A DNA stretch of 53,719 nucleotides, from positions 1-53,719 of the forward strand of contig NZ_KB891915.1 in assembly GCF_000373585.1 (NCBI RefSeq). Direction: 5' to 3'. The DNA is from Streptomyces sp. MspMP-M5. GTDB taxonomy: Bacteria > Actinomycetota > Actinomycetes > Streptomycetales > Streptomycetaceae. A program made the translations under genes and the position numbers. Under the pieces are notes generated by a model. That model had not been told where the DNA came from. It searched no databases and was given only the letters and a program-made list of their open reading frames with translations. Shown here piece after piece: positions 8,035 to 16,789 of this stretch. The stretch's first letter is position 1. Each line of letters opens with the position of its first letter.

Positions 8035-9114
8035 GTGAGCACCACCAGCAGGATCACCGCGGCAGCGCTGGCCGCCGCGGCCGGCATGACCGCACTCGCC
8101 GGGTGCGGCGGCTCGGGCAGCGGCGACAGCGCGGACGCCAAGACCGTGACGCTCGTCAGTCATGACTCGTTCAACGCCTCCAAGTCCGTGCTGGCCGCCT
8201 TCGAGAAGGAGAGCGGCTACAAGGTCAGGGTGATCAGGGGCGGGGACGCCGGCGAAGCCGTCAACAAGGCGATCCTGTCCAAGGACAACCCGCAGGGCGA
8301 TGTCTTCTTCGGCATCGACAACACCCTGCTCTCCCGCGGCCTGAACGCCGGCCTCTTCACCCCCTACAAGGCCAAGGGCCTCGACAGCGTCCCCGCCGGC
8401 CTGCAGCTCGACAAGGACGGCCACCGGGTCACGCCCCTCGACTACGGCGACATCTGCGTCAACTACGACCGCGCCTACTTCACCCAGCACAAGCTGGCGC
8501 CGCCGCAGACCTTCGACGACCTGCTCAAGCCGCAGTACAAGGGACTGCTCGTCACGGAGAACCCCGCCACCTCCTCTCCGGGGCTCGCCTTCCAGCTGGG
8601 CACCATCGCCACCCACGGCGAGGCCAGTTGGCCGGACTACTGGAGGAAGCTCAAGGCCAACGGCGTCGAGGTCGTCAACAGCTGGGAGCAGGCGTACAAC
8701 GAACGCTTCTCGGGCTCCGCGGCCGGCAAGGGCAAGGGCGACAAGCCGCTCGTGGTCTCCTACGCCTCCAGCCCGCCCGCCGAGGTGATGGGCAAGAAGC
8801 CCGCACTCAAGGAGGCCCCGACCGGCGTCGCGACCGGTACCTGCTTCCGGCAGACCGAATTCGGTGGACTGCTCAGGGGCGCCAAGAACGAGAAGGGCGG
8901 CAAGGCGCTGCTCGACTTCCTCCTGTCGAAGACGTTCCAGGAGGACATGCCGCTGCAGATGTTCGTCAACCCGGCCCGCAAGGACGCCAAGGTGCCGGAG
9001 CTGTTCACCCGCTACGGCACGGCGATCGACAAGCCGACGACGCTCGCACCGGAGACGATCACCAAGAACCGCGACCAGTGGATCAAGCAGTGGTCCTCGC
9101 TCGTTCTGAAGTAG
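8035..9114 (+). CDS. thiB: Thiamine-type ABC transporter substrate-binding lipoprotein
   Basis: 359 aa from the GTG at 8035, six bases after AGGAGG. A lipoprotein signal peptide ends in lipobox LAGC with Cys24. The mature part looks like the iron/thiamine-binding class: VTLVSHDSFNASKSVLAAFE at its start, VFFGIDNTLLSRGL, and the late NSWEQAYNERFSG. Binds thiamine, TPP or a precursor outside the membrane and delivers it to the permease. Direct control by the upstream TPP riboswitch makes thiamine the best substrate guess; sequence alone cannot separate thiamine from its phosphates. Its 3' end overlaps the permease gene. Confidence 0.9.
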   Translation: MSTTSRITAAALAAAAGMTALAGCGGSGSGDSADAKTVTLVSHDSFNASKSVLAAFEKESGYKVRVIRGGDAGEAVNKAILSKDNPQGDVFFGIDNTLLSRGLNAGLFTPYKAKGLDSVPAGLQLDKDGHRVTPLDYGDICVNYDRAYFTQHKLAPPQTFDDLLKPQYKGLLVTENPATSSPGLAFQLGTIATHGEASWPDYWRKLKANGVEVVNSWEQAYNERFSGSAAGKGKGDKPLVVSYASSPPAEVMGKKPALKEAPTGVATGTCFRQTEFGGLLRGAKNEKGGKALLDFLLSKTFQEDMPLQMFVNPARKDAKVPELFTRYGTAIDKPTTLAPETITKNRDQWIKQWSSLVLK

Positions 9115-10853
9115 CCCGCACCCTCCGCAGGGGGCCCGCGCGCGCAACGGCGGTGCGGCTCGGTCTGATGGCCGTGCCGCTCGCCTTCTTCGCGCTCTTC
9201 TTCGCCTACCCGGTCGCCGCGATCGTCGGACGGGGGCTGAAGGACGGCGGGCAGTGGCAGCTCGGACGGTTCGGGGCGGTACTCGGCGACCCGGACGTAC
9301 TCCATGTGCTGTGGTTCACCCTCTGGCAGGCCGCCGCCTCGACCGCCTTGACGCTGCTGGTCGCCCTGCCCGGCGCGTATGTCTTCGCGCGCTTCGACTT
9401 CCCCGGAAAGCAGCTGCTGCGGGCGGCGGTGGCGGTGCCGTTCGTACTGCCCACCGTCGTCGTCGGCGCGGCCTTCCTGGCCCTGGTCGGCCGGGGCGGA
9501 CTGCTGGACCACCTGTGGGGCGTGCGGCTGGACACTTCGGTGTGGGCGATCCTGCTGGCGCACGTCTTCTTCAACTACGCCGTCGTCGTCCGCACCGTCG
9601 GCGGACTCTGGGCGCAGCTCGACCCGCGCCAGGAAGAAGCCGCCCGGGTGCTCGGCGCCGGACGGTTCGCGGCCTGGCGGAAGGTGACACTGCCCGCGCT
9701 GGGGCCGGCCGTGGCGGCCGCGGCACTGATGGTGTTCCTCTTCACCTTCACCTCCTTCGGCGTCGTGCAGATCCTGGGCGGGCCCACCTTCTCGACGCTG
9801 GAGGTGGAGGTCTACCGGCAGACCGCCGACTTCCTGGACCTGCCCACCGCCGCCGTACTGACCCTGATCCAGTTCGCCGCCGTACTGGGGCTGTTGGCGC
9901 TGCACGCCTGGACCGTGCGGCGCCGCGAATCCGCTCTGCGGCTCGTCGACGCCTCGCGGACCGCCCGCCGGCCGCGCGGCCGCGGCCAGTGGGCGCTGCT
10001 GTGGGGCACGCTCGTCGTCATCGCCGTGCTGCTCGTCCTGCCGCTGGCCGTACTCGTCGAGCGGTCCTTCGCCGGGCCCGACGGCTACGGGCTCGTCTTC
10101 TACCGGACGCTGCGCTCCGCAGCCTCCGCCGACAGCACCTTCGCCGTGGCACCGCTCGACGCCCTGTGGAACTCCCTCGCCTACGGCGTGGCGGCCACCG
10201 CGATGGCCCTGCTGATCGGCGGCCTGGCCGCGGCCGCGCTCACCCGCTCCCGGTCGCGGAGTGGGCCGGCCGGGCGGACACCGATGCTCACCCGGCTCCT
10301 GCGCGGCTTCGACGGGCTGCTGATGCTGCCGCTCGGCGTCTCCGCCGTGACCGTCGGCTTCGGCTTTCTGATCACCCTCGACAAGCCCCCGCTCGACCTG
10401 CGGTCCTCGTGGTGGCTGGTGCCGCTCGCCCAGGCGCTGGTGGGCGTGCCGTTCGTGAGCCGCACCATGCTGCCCGTGCTGCGCGCGGTCGACGGCCGGC
10501 TGCGGGAGGCGGCGGCCGTCCTCGGCGCCTCGCCCTGGCAGGTCTGGCGCGAGGTGGACCTGCCGATGGTGCGGCGGGCCCTGCTCATCGCGGCGGGTTT
10601 CGCCTTCGCCGTGTCGCTCGGCGAGTTCGGCGCGACCGTCTTCATCGCACGGCCCGACCAGCCCACCCTGCCGGTGGCCGTGACCCGGCTGCTGGGCCGC
10701 GCCGGGGAGTTCAACTACGGCCAGGCGATGGCCCTGTCGACCATCCTGATGGTGGTCTGCGCCGGCGCCCTCCTGGCCTTGGAACGCATCCGCCTCCAGC
10801 CCCGGACGGGCTCGGCCGGGGGCGCCCCCATCGACCACTCCGGGGAGTTCTAG
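9090..10853 (+). CDS. thiP: Thiamine-type ABC transporter permease (fused two-domain)
   Basis: 587 aa if it starts at the GTG at 9090, overlapping thiB by 25 bases. In-frame alternatives are GTG 9153 and ATG 9168, none with a clear Shine-Dalgarno, so coupling is assumed. Two homologous binding-protein-dependent permease domains are visible, each with about six membrane segments and an EAA-type loop: EEAARVLGAGRFAAWRKVTL in the first and REAAAVLGASPWQVWREVDL in the second. This fused architecture is that of ThiP and ferric-iron permeases. It carries the ligand across the membrane with ThiB and ThiQ. Stop abuts the thiQ ATG. Confidence 0.88.
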   Translation: MVLARSEVARTLRRGPARATAVRLGLMAVPLAFFALFFAYPVAAIVGRGLKDGGQWQLGRFGAVLGDPDVLHVLWFTLWQAAASTALTLLVALPGAYVFARFDFPGKQLLRAAVAVPFVLPTVVVGAAFLALVGRGGLLDHLWGVRLDTSVWAILLAHVFFNYAVVVRTVGGLWAQLDPRQEEAARVLGAGRFAAWRKVTLPALGPAVAAAALMVFLFTFTSFGVVQILGGPTFSTLEVEVYRQTADFLDLPTAAVLTLIQFAAVLGLLALHAWTVRRRESALRLVDASRTARRPRGRGQWALLWGTLVVIAVLLVLPLAVLVERSFAGPDGYGLVFYRTLRSAASADSTFAVAPLDALWNSLAYGVAATAMALLIGGLAAAALTRSRSRSGPAGRTPMLTRLLRGFDGLLMLPLGVSAVTVGFGFLITLDKPPLDLRSSWWLVPLAQALVGVPFVSRTMLPVLRAVDGRLREAAAVLGASPWQVWREVDLPMVRRALLIAAGFAFAVSLGEFGATVFIARPDQPTLPVAVTRLLGRAGEFNYGQAMALSTILMVVCAGALLALERIRLQPRTGSAGGAPIDHSGEF

Positions 10854-11927
10854 ATGACGGTACGGACCGGGACCACGGCACCGGAGATGCTGCGGCTGGA
10901 CGGCGTCAGCGTCCGTTTCGGTGCGCCCGGCGCCCGACCCGCCCTCGACGCGGTGGACCTCGACGTGGCCGCGCAGGAAATCGTCTGCGTCCTGGGCCCC
11001 AGCGGTAGCGGCAAGTCCACCCTGCTGCGGGTGGTGGCCGGACTGCAGCACGCCGACCAGGGCGCGGTGCTGCTGGAGGGCCGCGACCAGACGGGAGTCC
11101 CCACCCACCGGCGCGGCGTCGGGCTGATGTTCCAGGACCACCAGCTCTTCCCGCAGCGCGATGTCGCGGGCAACGTAGCCTTCGGACTGCGCATGCGGCG
11201 CACCAACCGCGCCGACCAGGAGCGCACGGTCGCCCGACTGCTGGACCTCGTCGGGCTGCCGGGCGCCCACCGCAGGGCCGTGGCATCGCTGTCCGGTGGC
11301 GAACAGCAGAGGGTCGCGCTGGCCCGGGCGCTCGCCCCGCGCCCGCGGCTGCTGATGCTGGACGAGCCGCTCGGGCAACTGGACCGCGGGCTGCGTGAGC
11401 GCCTCGTCGTCGAACTGCGGCGGCTCTTCCGCGAGTTGGGGACGACGGTGCTCGCCGTCACCCACGACCAGGGGGAGGCGTTCGCGCTGGCCGACCGGGT
11501 CGTGGTGATGCGGGACGGCAAGATCGCGCAGAGCGGCACCCCGCTGGAGGTCTGGCAGCGGCCCGCGAGCGCGTTCGTCGCGCGCTTCCTCGGCTTCGAC
11601 AACGTCGTCGAGGCGACCGCGCAGAACGGGGTCGCCGTCACCCCTTGGGGCAAGGTGCCGGTACCGGACGGTACTTCGGACGGACCCTGTCGTCTGCTCG
11701 TACGCCCGGCCGGCGTCCGGCTGACCTCTGCGGCGGACGGTCTGCCCTGCACCGTCGCGGCCCGGACGTTCCGCGGCACACATGTCGCGCTGCTGCTCCA
11801 GCCTGCAGGCGGGCCGCAGATCGAGGCGGCGTGCCCACTCCACGAGGCGCCGGAGACGGGAGACCGGGTGGGGATCTCCTTCGCCGCCGAGGACGTGGTG
11901 ATGCTGGACGATGACACGGCGGAGTAG
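10854..11927 (+). CDS. thiQ: Thiamine-type ABC transporter ATP-binding protein
   Basis: 357 aa, ATG directly after the permease stop. All ABC motifs are intact: Walker A GPSGSGKST (residues 48-56), Q-loop FQDHQLFPQ, signature LSGGEQQRV, Walker B LLMLDEPLGQLD, and switch His in VTHDQGEAFALAD. About 130 residues after the ATPase core form a TOBE-like C-terminal region, longer than in enterobacterial ThiQ. Energises the ThiB/ThiP importer at the inner face of the membrane. Convergent with the response regulator gene 54 bp downstream. Confidence 0.9.
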   Translation: MTVRTGTTAPEMLRLDGVSVRFGAPGARPALDAVDLDVAAQEIVCVLGPSGSGKSTLLRVVAGLQHADQGAVLLEGRDQTGVPTHRRGVGLMFQDHQLFPQRDVAGNVAFGLRMRRTNRADQERTVARLLDLVGLPGAHRRAVASLSGGEQQRVALARALAPRPRLLMLDEPLGQLDRGLRERLVVELRRLFRELGTTVLAVTHDQGEAFALADRVVVMRDGKIAQSGTPLEVWQRPASAFVARFLGFDNVVEATAQNGVAVTPWGKVPVPDGTSDGPCRLLVRPAGVRLTSAADGLPCTVAARTFRGTHVALLLQPAGGPQIEAACPLHEAPETGDRVGISFAAEDVVMLDDDTAE

Positions 11928-11981
11928 CCGCGCCGCAAACCGTTGCCATGCCATGGATCGCTCCTTGAGGGATGGGCGCCA

Positions 11982-12665
11982 CTAGGCGCGTGGGGGAGGG
12001 GCGGGGCGTCGGCCCTGCGGCACGACCAGCCCCAGCTCATAGGCGAGGATCACCGCCTGAGCGCGGTCACGGAGGCCCATCTTCGCGAAGAGCCGGTTGA
12101 TGTGGGTCTTGACGGTGTGATCGGTGATCGTCAGCCGATCGGCGATCTCCGCGTTGGACAGTCCCTGGGCGATGTGGACGAGCACCTCCACCTCGCGGCC
12201 GGTCAGCTCCTGCACCGTGCGTACGGGAACCGGCGCCGACCGCTGCTTGACGAACTCCGCGATCAGCCGCTTGGTCAGCTCGGGCGCCAACAGCGCGTTG
12301 CCCTCCGCCACGACCCGCACGGCATGCAGGAGTTCGGGAAACGTGGTGTCCTTCAGCAGGAAGCCGCTCGCCCCGGCCGCGAGCGCGTCGTACACATACT
12401 CGTCGAGGCCGAACGTCGTCAGCATCAGTGCCTTGGTGGAGCCACCGGATGCCCGGGTGATCTCGCGGGCCGCCTCGATACCGTTCTTGTGCGGCATCCG
12501 GATGTCCAGCAGCGCGAGGTCCGGGTGCTGCTCCGCGGCGAGCCGGACCGCCTGGACACCGTCTTCCGCCTCGCCCACCACCTCGATGTCGTCCTGTGTG
12601 CCGAGGAGGTTGACGAACCCGGTGCGCACGATGGCTTGGTCGTCGGCCACGATTGCCCTGATCAC
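11982..12665 (-). CDS. NarL/FixJ-type response regulator
   Basis: 227 aa. Receiver domain at residues 2-120 with acidic pocket DD (8-9), phospho-acceptor Asp54 in LLDIRMP and the conserved Lys in FLLKDT. A LuxR-type HTH follows at about 155-215 (ELTGREVEVLVHIAQGLSNA, ITDHTVKTHINRLFAKM). The GTG at 12665 overlaps the kinase stop by four bases (GTGA); an upstream GTG at 12668 is the alternative. A GGAGG lies about ten bases upstream. DNA-binding partner of the adjacent kinase; target genes unknown. Confidence 0.93.
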   Translation of the reverse strand: MIRAIVADDQAIVRTGFVNLLGTQDDIEVVGEAEDGVQAVRLAAEQHPDLALLDIRMPHKNGIEAAREITRASGGSTKALMLTTFGLDEYVYDALAAGASGFLLKDTTFPELLHAVRVVAEGNALLAPELTKRLIAEFVKQRSAPVPVRTVQELTGREVEVLVHIAQGLSNAEIADRLTITDHTVKTHINRLFAKMGLRDRAQAVILAYELGLVVPQGRRPAPPPRA

Positions 12666-13816
12666 CACGGGATTTCTGCCTCCACGAGAAAGCCGCCGTC
12701 CCGGCCCCGGCCGGCGGAGAGCTTCCCGCCGAGCAGCGCCGCCCGCTCCTGCATCCCGGCCAGGCCATGGCCGGAGTGGACCACGACCGGCGGGCCCGGC
12801 CCGTCGTCCGCGATCCGCACCGCCAGCCGATCGGGCCGGTAGTCGATCTCCACCACCGCATGGGCTCCCGGGGCGTGCCGACGCACGTTGGTCAGCCCCT
12901 CCTGCACGATCCGGTAGGCGGACAGCTCGCAGGACGTGGGCAACTCGACACGGTCTCCGCTGATCCGCAGCTCCACCTCGCCGCCCACCGACCGGTGTTG
13001 CGCTATCAGGTCGCCGAGCCCGTCCAGAGTCGGCTGGGGCGCCGTGCCGGTGCGGTCCTCGCCGTCCGTGCGCAGCACCCCCAGCAGCCGCCGCAGCTCG
13101 GCCATCGACGCGCGGGCGGACGCGGCGATCTGCTGGAAGCCGTCGCGGGCCTGCGGCGACAGCCCCGGCGTGGTGTAGGTGGCGCTCTCCGCCTGCACCG
13201 CGATCACCGACACCGAGTGCGCGACGACATCGTGCAACTCGCGGGCGATAGCCGCCCGTTCGGCCTCCGCCGCCTGCCGCCGCTCCATCGCGAGGACCCG
13301 CGCCTGCGCGGCCGCCCGCTCGCGCTGTGTCTCCTCGCGCGCGCGTACCGCGTCGCCCATCGACACCGCGGCCAGGATCGCCACGGTCAGCACGAACCAC
13401 TCGGCGAGCAGGTCGACGGAGTACGGCCTCGGGTGCCGGGACGCGATGTGCCAGACGTTCACCGCGAGGGAAAGTGTCGAACCGCCGCCGACGAGCAGCG
13501 CCGGATGCGCCACGCGATGGCGACCGAGGGTGTAGCACGCCATGAGTCCGCTGATGGCCGCCGCAATATAGAGGTCTGAGCCGGCCGCGAAACTCACCAG
13601 CACCGCCGAGGCCGAAAGGACCGCGGTGGCCGGGCGCGCACGACGCCACGGCAAGATCGCCGCGGAGAGCAGCACGCAGGCCGCGATCACCAGCGAGTGC
13701 CGCGGTACGACCACCAGCTCCACGGCCGCGAACGCCGTGAGTGCCCCGCCGGTGGCCCAGGGATAAGACGGCGACACGATCCATGCGCGAAGCCGCTGCC
13801 GGAGAGAAGTGCTCAT
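12662..13816 (-). CDS. Two-component sensor histidine kinase (HisKA_3/NarX-like)
   Basis: 384 aa from the ATG at 13816. The N-terminal half (about residues 20-155) contains four to six hydrophobic membrane segments with short loops and no large extracellular sensor domain, the usual streptomycete intramembrane-sensing layout. A coiled, Arg/Ala/Glu-rich linker leads to the dimerisation helix with phospho-acceptor His195 in ARELHDVVAHSVSVI. The HATPase domain ends the protein, with ADDGPG and GHGLAGMQERAALLGG. It phosphorylates the regulator encoded next to it. The Shine-Dalgarno at this start is weak; an in-frame ATG at 13882 is possible. Signal unknown. Confidence 0.9.
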   Translation of the reverse strand: MSTSLRQRLRAWIVSPSYPWATGGALTAFAAVELVVVPRHSLVIAACVLLSAAILPWRRARPATAVLSASAVLVSFAAGSDLYIAAAISGLMACYTLGRHRVAHPALLVGGGSTLSLAVNVWHIASRHPRPYSVDLLAEWFVLTVAILAAVSMGDAVRAREETQRERAAAQARVLAMERRQAAEAERAAIARELHDVVAHSVSVIAVQAESATYTTPGLSPQARDGFQQIAASARASMAELRRLLGVLRTDGEDRTGTAPQPTLDGLGDLIAQHRSVGGEVELRISGDRVELPTSCELSAYRIVQEGLTNVRRHAPGAHAVVEIDYRPDRLAVRIADDGPGPPVVVHSGHGLAGMQERAALLGGKLSAGRGRDGGFLVEAEIPW

Positions 13817-13859
13817 GGCCGATATTTTTTCGGCTCGTGGCAGTCGCTGGCGTCGCCGC

Positions 13860-13950
13860 ACGGGTTGATCCACGACAGGCATGTCATGCCACGGGTTGAC
13901 GCCGAAGTTCGGTTGCTCGTTTGACGCTTCGCGGCCCGGCCGTCCATAGC
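13860..13950. promoter_or_regulatory. Divergent control region with palindrome and GT87 promoter
   Basis: GGCATG-T-CATGCC (13878-13890) is a perfect 6+1+6 palindrome. ACGGGTTGA occurs at 13860-13868 and again at 13891-13899, flanking it. TTGACG (13921-13926) with CATAGC 18 bases later is a plausible promoter for the GT87 gene. Sits between the kinase gene and the GT87 gene, so either may be regulated here. Confidence 0.4.
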
Positions 13951-13979
13951 CTCGTGATCAATGCGAGGAAGGGAGCGTC

Positions 13980-15431
13980 ATGAAGACTCAACTCGATCGT
14001 GCGAAACGGAACTTGGCGTTGATCGGGAAGGCGCTGCGGCATCCGCGCGCGCCGCGGTGTTCGAGCGCTGCGCACCGCGGACGCGGGAGCGACGAGGTCA
14101 GAGGATGGGGTGTGTGCGCGCTCACCGCACTGGGCCTCGGGCTCTTCACCACCCTCCCCACGCACCGCACCTGGGGTCTCTTGGCGGCGGCCGGATACGG
14201 CTGCGCGGCACTGGCCGCGGCACTCCGCGCGAGAGGGCGCGATACGGCACGCGCCCCCACCGCCTCCTCCCAACTCCCGCTGATACTGGCCTTGATGGGC
14301 GCGGTGGCCCTGCCACTGCTGCTGCTTGTGCTGGCCGGCAGCGCACAGCTCGAAGTGAGGGTCGTCGAGCGCTCGGGCGATCTGCTGCTGCACTCCGGGA
14401 GCCCCTACACAGCCGCCCCCACCACCGTCGGCGACTACAACCCCTACCTGCCGGGCATGGCGGCCTTCGGCCTGCCGCACGCGCTGTTCGGCGACGGGCC
14501 CCTGACGGACGCGCGAGGGTGGATGGCCGGCACCTTCTTCGTGTCGATGAGCGGCGCGGTGGCCACCATGCTCGTCCGCCCTCGACGGGCTGGGACTCAT
14601 CACCGGCCCGGCTTGCGTACCATGCCCCATGGCTACAGCAGACCCGTAGTGCGCTGGCTCGCGGCCTGCCCACTGGTGGCCCTGCCACTGGCGGTTGGCG
14701 GGATCGACCTCCCCGTCATCGGCTTGATGTGCTGGGGCCTGGCCACGGCCGGACGCGGCAAGCCGGGGTGGGCGGGACTCCTGCTGGGCCTCGGCGCAGC
14801 GCTGAAGTGGACGGCCTGGCCTGCCGTCCCTGTCGCCCTTGCCCTGATAGCCGCCCGCCACGGTCGGCGCCAGGTCATCACCTGTGGCGCCATCACCACG
14901 CTGACGACGGCAACAGCGGTGCTCCCCTTCGCACTGACCACACCCGGCGCCTTCGCCGAGAACGTCCTGGCGTTCCCGATGGGGCTGGGCATGACGGCAT
15001 CCCCTGCCGAAAGCCCGCTGCCCGGTCGGCTCCTGGCTGCCTACGTTCCCGACGGGACGCTCCTCGCCATGGTCCTGCTGGCGGTCGCAGCCTTCGGTAT
15101 GGCCGCCTCCTTGTTGATACGGCCACCGCGGACGGTGCCGGCGGCGGCCGATCGCCTGGTGCTCGGCCTGGCCCTCGCCATGGCGCTCATGCCGGCCACC
15201 CGCTTCGGGTACCTCGCCTATCCCCTGGTGCTCTGGGTGTGGCCACGCCTGACGTCTGCGGCGCTGGCACGACGCACGGCGAACCGTCGCTTCGTACTGG
15301 CCCCGTCCCCGGCGGACACCGCGGTACGAACCGGTCCAGGGGAAAGCCGCTTGTGCGGTTCGCTGCACACCACGGACGGGTCTGACCGGAAGCGAGCGAA
15401 GCCCGAAATCAGAGAGGAGGCCGCTCGATGA
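13980..15431 (+). CDS. GT87/DUF2029-type polyprenyl-sugar-dependent membrane glycosyltransferase
   Basis: 483 aa from the ATG at 13980, with AAGGGAG upstream. About ten membrane segments. The first large extracytoplasmic loop contains GDLLLHSGSPYT and GDYNPYLPGMA, the pattern of GT-C fold mannosyltransferases of the GT87 group. Such enzymes add mannose from polyprenyl-phosphomannose to cell-envelope lipids or glycans outside the membrane. The last 45 residues are hydrophilic, charged and unlike the rest; they overlap a sequence resembling group II intron domain V (15328-15361). Leucine TTG codons are commoner than in neighbours. Acceptor unknown. Confidence 0.75.
   Translation: MKTQLDRAKRNLALIGKALRHPRAPRCSSAAHRGRGSDEVRGWGVCALTALGLGLFTTLPTHRTWGLLAAAGYGCAALAAALRARGRDTARAPTASSQLPLILALMGAVALPLLLLVLAGSAQLEVRVVERSGDLLLHSGSPYTAAPTTVGDYNPYLPGMAAFGLPHALFGDGPLTDARGWMAGTFFVSMSGAVATMLVRPRRAGTHHRPGLRTMPHGYSRPVVRWLAACPLVALPLAVGGIDLPVIGLMCWGLATAGRGKPGWAGLLLGLGAALKWTAWPAVPVALALIAARHGRRQVITCGAITTLTTATAVLPFALTTPGAFAENVLAFPMGLGMTASPAESPLPGRLLAAYVPDGTLLAMVLLAVAAFGMAASLLIRPPRTVPAAADRLVLGLALAMALMPATRFGYLAYPLVLWVWPRLTSAALARRTANRRFVLAPSPADTAVRTGPGESRLCGSLHTTDGSDRKRAKPEIREEAAR
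15328..15361 (+). other. Group II intron domain-V-like 34-mer (possible remnant)
   Basis: A 34-base segment begins GAACCG and ends CGGTTC (perfectly complementary), with GGGGAAAG in the middle and TGTGCGGTTC at the end, the length and layout of a domain V. The catalytic AGC would be AAC, and the middle helix pairs poorly. No reverse transcriptase or domain VI was recognised. It is inside the GT87 reading frame. Could be chance. Confidence 0.2.
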
Positions 15432-15530
15432 ACCGCAACGCTGGAGTGACGGCGCACCCACGCCGTCGGCAGTTGCCTCACACCGCAGCGCGACGAGACC
15501 TGTCCGTCGGCTGGACCTCGCGGCTGACGG

Positions 15531-16559
15531 TCACACTCTCGGCCGGTCGAGCAGAGCCGCCGGCCGGCCCGACCCGCTCTCGTCCTCCGTCCCGGACGCC
15601 GGATCGGCACCCGCTTCAGGGCTCGGTTCTGCCTTCCGGTCCTCCGGACCCCGCTGGCCCTCCTGGTCTGCCCCCGCTGCTCCAGGGGCCGCCTCCGGTT
15701 CGCCGAACCAGGCGACTGCGACCGCCCCGGCCACTGCGACCACAAAGCCGAGGATCGCCATCCAGGCGAAACCCGGACGAGAGGAGTCACCCAGCCACAG
15801 CACCCCGAGGATGCCGGGCACCACGGTCTCACCCACCACCAGGGCCGCCGTGGCGCCGTTCACCGAACCGATCTGCAGGGCGACGGTGTGGAGGTACATG
15901 CCGCCGATGCCCGCGACGAGGATCGCGTACAGCGCCGGGTCACCGAGGAGGGACGGCAGATGGAACGGATCCAGACCGTTCAGCACGCGCACGCCGACGC
16001 CGAGGGCGCCGAAGCCGAGGCCGGACAGCAGACCCGCGAGGATCGCGGCCCGCCCGCCGAGCAGCCGCACGATCAGGGTGCCACCGCCGATGATCACGAC
16101 AGAAGCGACCAGCAGCCACCAGTGGGTGTCGATCGGTGTATGCCCGCTGCCTTCCGGCCCGGCGGCGGTGGCCAGCAGCACCAACGCCGAGCAGACCACG
16201 CCGATGGAGGCCCATTCGGGACGGGTGAGCCGGATGTTGAGGAGCTTGGTGCTCAGCACCGCCGTGATCACGAGGTTCGCGCTGATCACGGTCTGCGAAA
16301 GGAAGAGCGGCAGCATCCGCGCCGCGAGCGCGCCGAGCCCGAAGCCTATGAAGTCCAGCACGGTGCCGACCATGAATTCCCAGGTCACAGCTGCCTTGGC
16401 GGTCGACGACAGGCTGGGGCCGCCATGCTCGGTAACGGCGCTGCCGGCTGCCTTCGCCGCCTCCTGGCGAGCGGACTTCCGCGAGCCCACCGCCTGCAGG
16501 ACCGAACCCGTGCCGTAGCAGACGGACGCTGCTATGGCCGTCAGAAGGCCGATGATCAC
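15531..16559 (-). CDS. DMT-superfamily (EamA/NIPA-like) membrane transporter
   Basis: 342 aa from the GTG at 16559, with GGAG six bases upstream. Nine or so hydrophobic segments from residue 3 to about 290 with the small-residue-rich helices of drug/metabolite transporters; two internally similar halves are suggested by LLTAIAASVCYGTGSVLQAV and later GGMYLHTVALQIGSVNGATA. The last 50 residues are a Glu/Gly/Pro-rich cytoplasmic tail. Substrate is not readable from sequence; Streptomyces members of this type are usually just called DMT or membrane proteins. Converges with the GT87 gene. Two 9-bp direct repeats lie upstream. Confidence 0.8.
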   Translation of the reverse strand: MIIGLLTAIAASVCYGTGSVLQAVGSRKSARQEAAKAAGSAVTEHGGPSLSSTAKAAVTWEFMVGTVLDFIGFGLGALAARMLPLFLSQTVISANLVITAVLSTKLLNIRLTRPEWASIGVVCSALVLLATAAGPEGSGHTPIDTHWWLLVASVVIIGGGTLIVRLLGGRAAILAGLLSGLGFGALGVGVRVLNGLDPFHLPSLLGDPALYAILVAGIGGMYLHTVALQIGSVNGATAALVVGETVVPGILGVLWLGDSSRPGFAWMAILGFVVAVAGAVAVAWFGEPEAAPGAAGADQEGQRGPEDRKAEPSPEAGADPASGTEDESGSGRPAALLDRPRV

Positions 16560-16581
16560 CGAGAGCTCCGTTCGCGCACTG

Positions 16582-16601
16582 CATTACCTGTTCATTACCT
16601 G
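16582..16601. promoter_or_regulatory. 11-bp-phased direct repeat upstream of the DMT gene
   Basis: CATTACCTG occurs at 16582-16590 and 16593-16601, 11 bp start to start, 23 to 42 bases upstream of the DMT start. The phase and the GTTCATTACCT reading resemble actinomycete PHO-box repeat units (GTTCACC-type, 11-nt spacing), but the match is incomplete. Confidence 0.35.
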
Positions 16602-16789
16602 GACTGGCAGACGCGCATTTCGGGACGTGAGTTGCCTCGGCGGGCAAAAAGATCTTTCGGGTGTTGTCGCGCCGTGAGCATCACCGCAGTCCCGAGCAGC
16701 GGCTTCAGGACAGCCGGCAGCAAAAGGCGATCACGAACAGCCGCCGGGAACGTCGCCTCGGAAGTGACGGTCACGATCGCGAGCGACGG

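Noticed and set aside
9012..11954. Very long open frames on the opposite strand of thiBPQ, and similarly opposite cdsA-rlmN, pot genes and PucR
   Set aside because: They mirror G/C-biased third positions of the real genes, translate to Arg/Gly/His/Gln-rich strings with no domains, and have no ribosome-binding sites.
15295..15530. Complete group II intron
   Set aside because: No reverse transcriptase, no convincing domain VI and a broken catalytic triad; at most a remnant of domain V.
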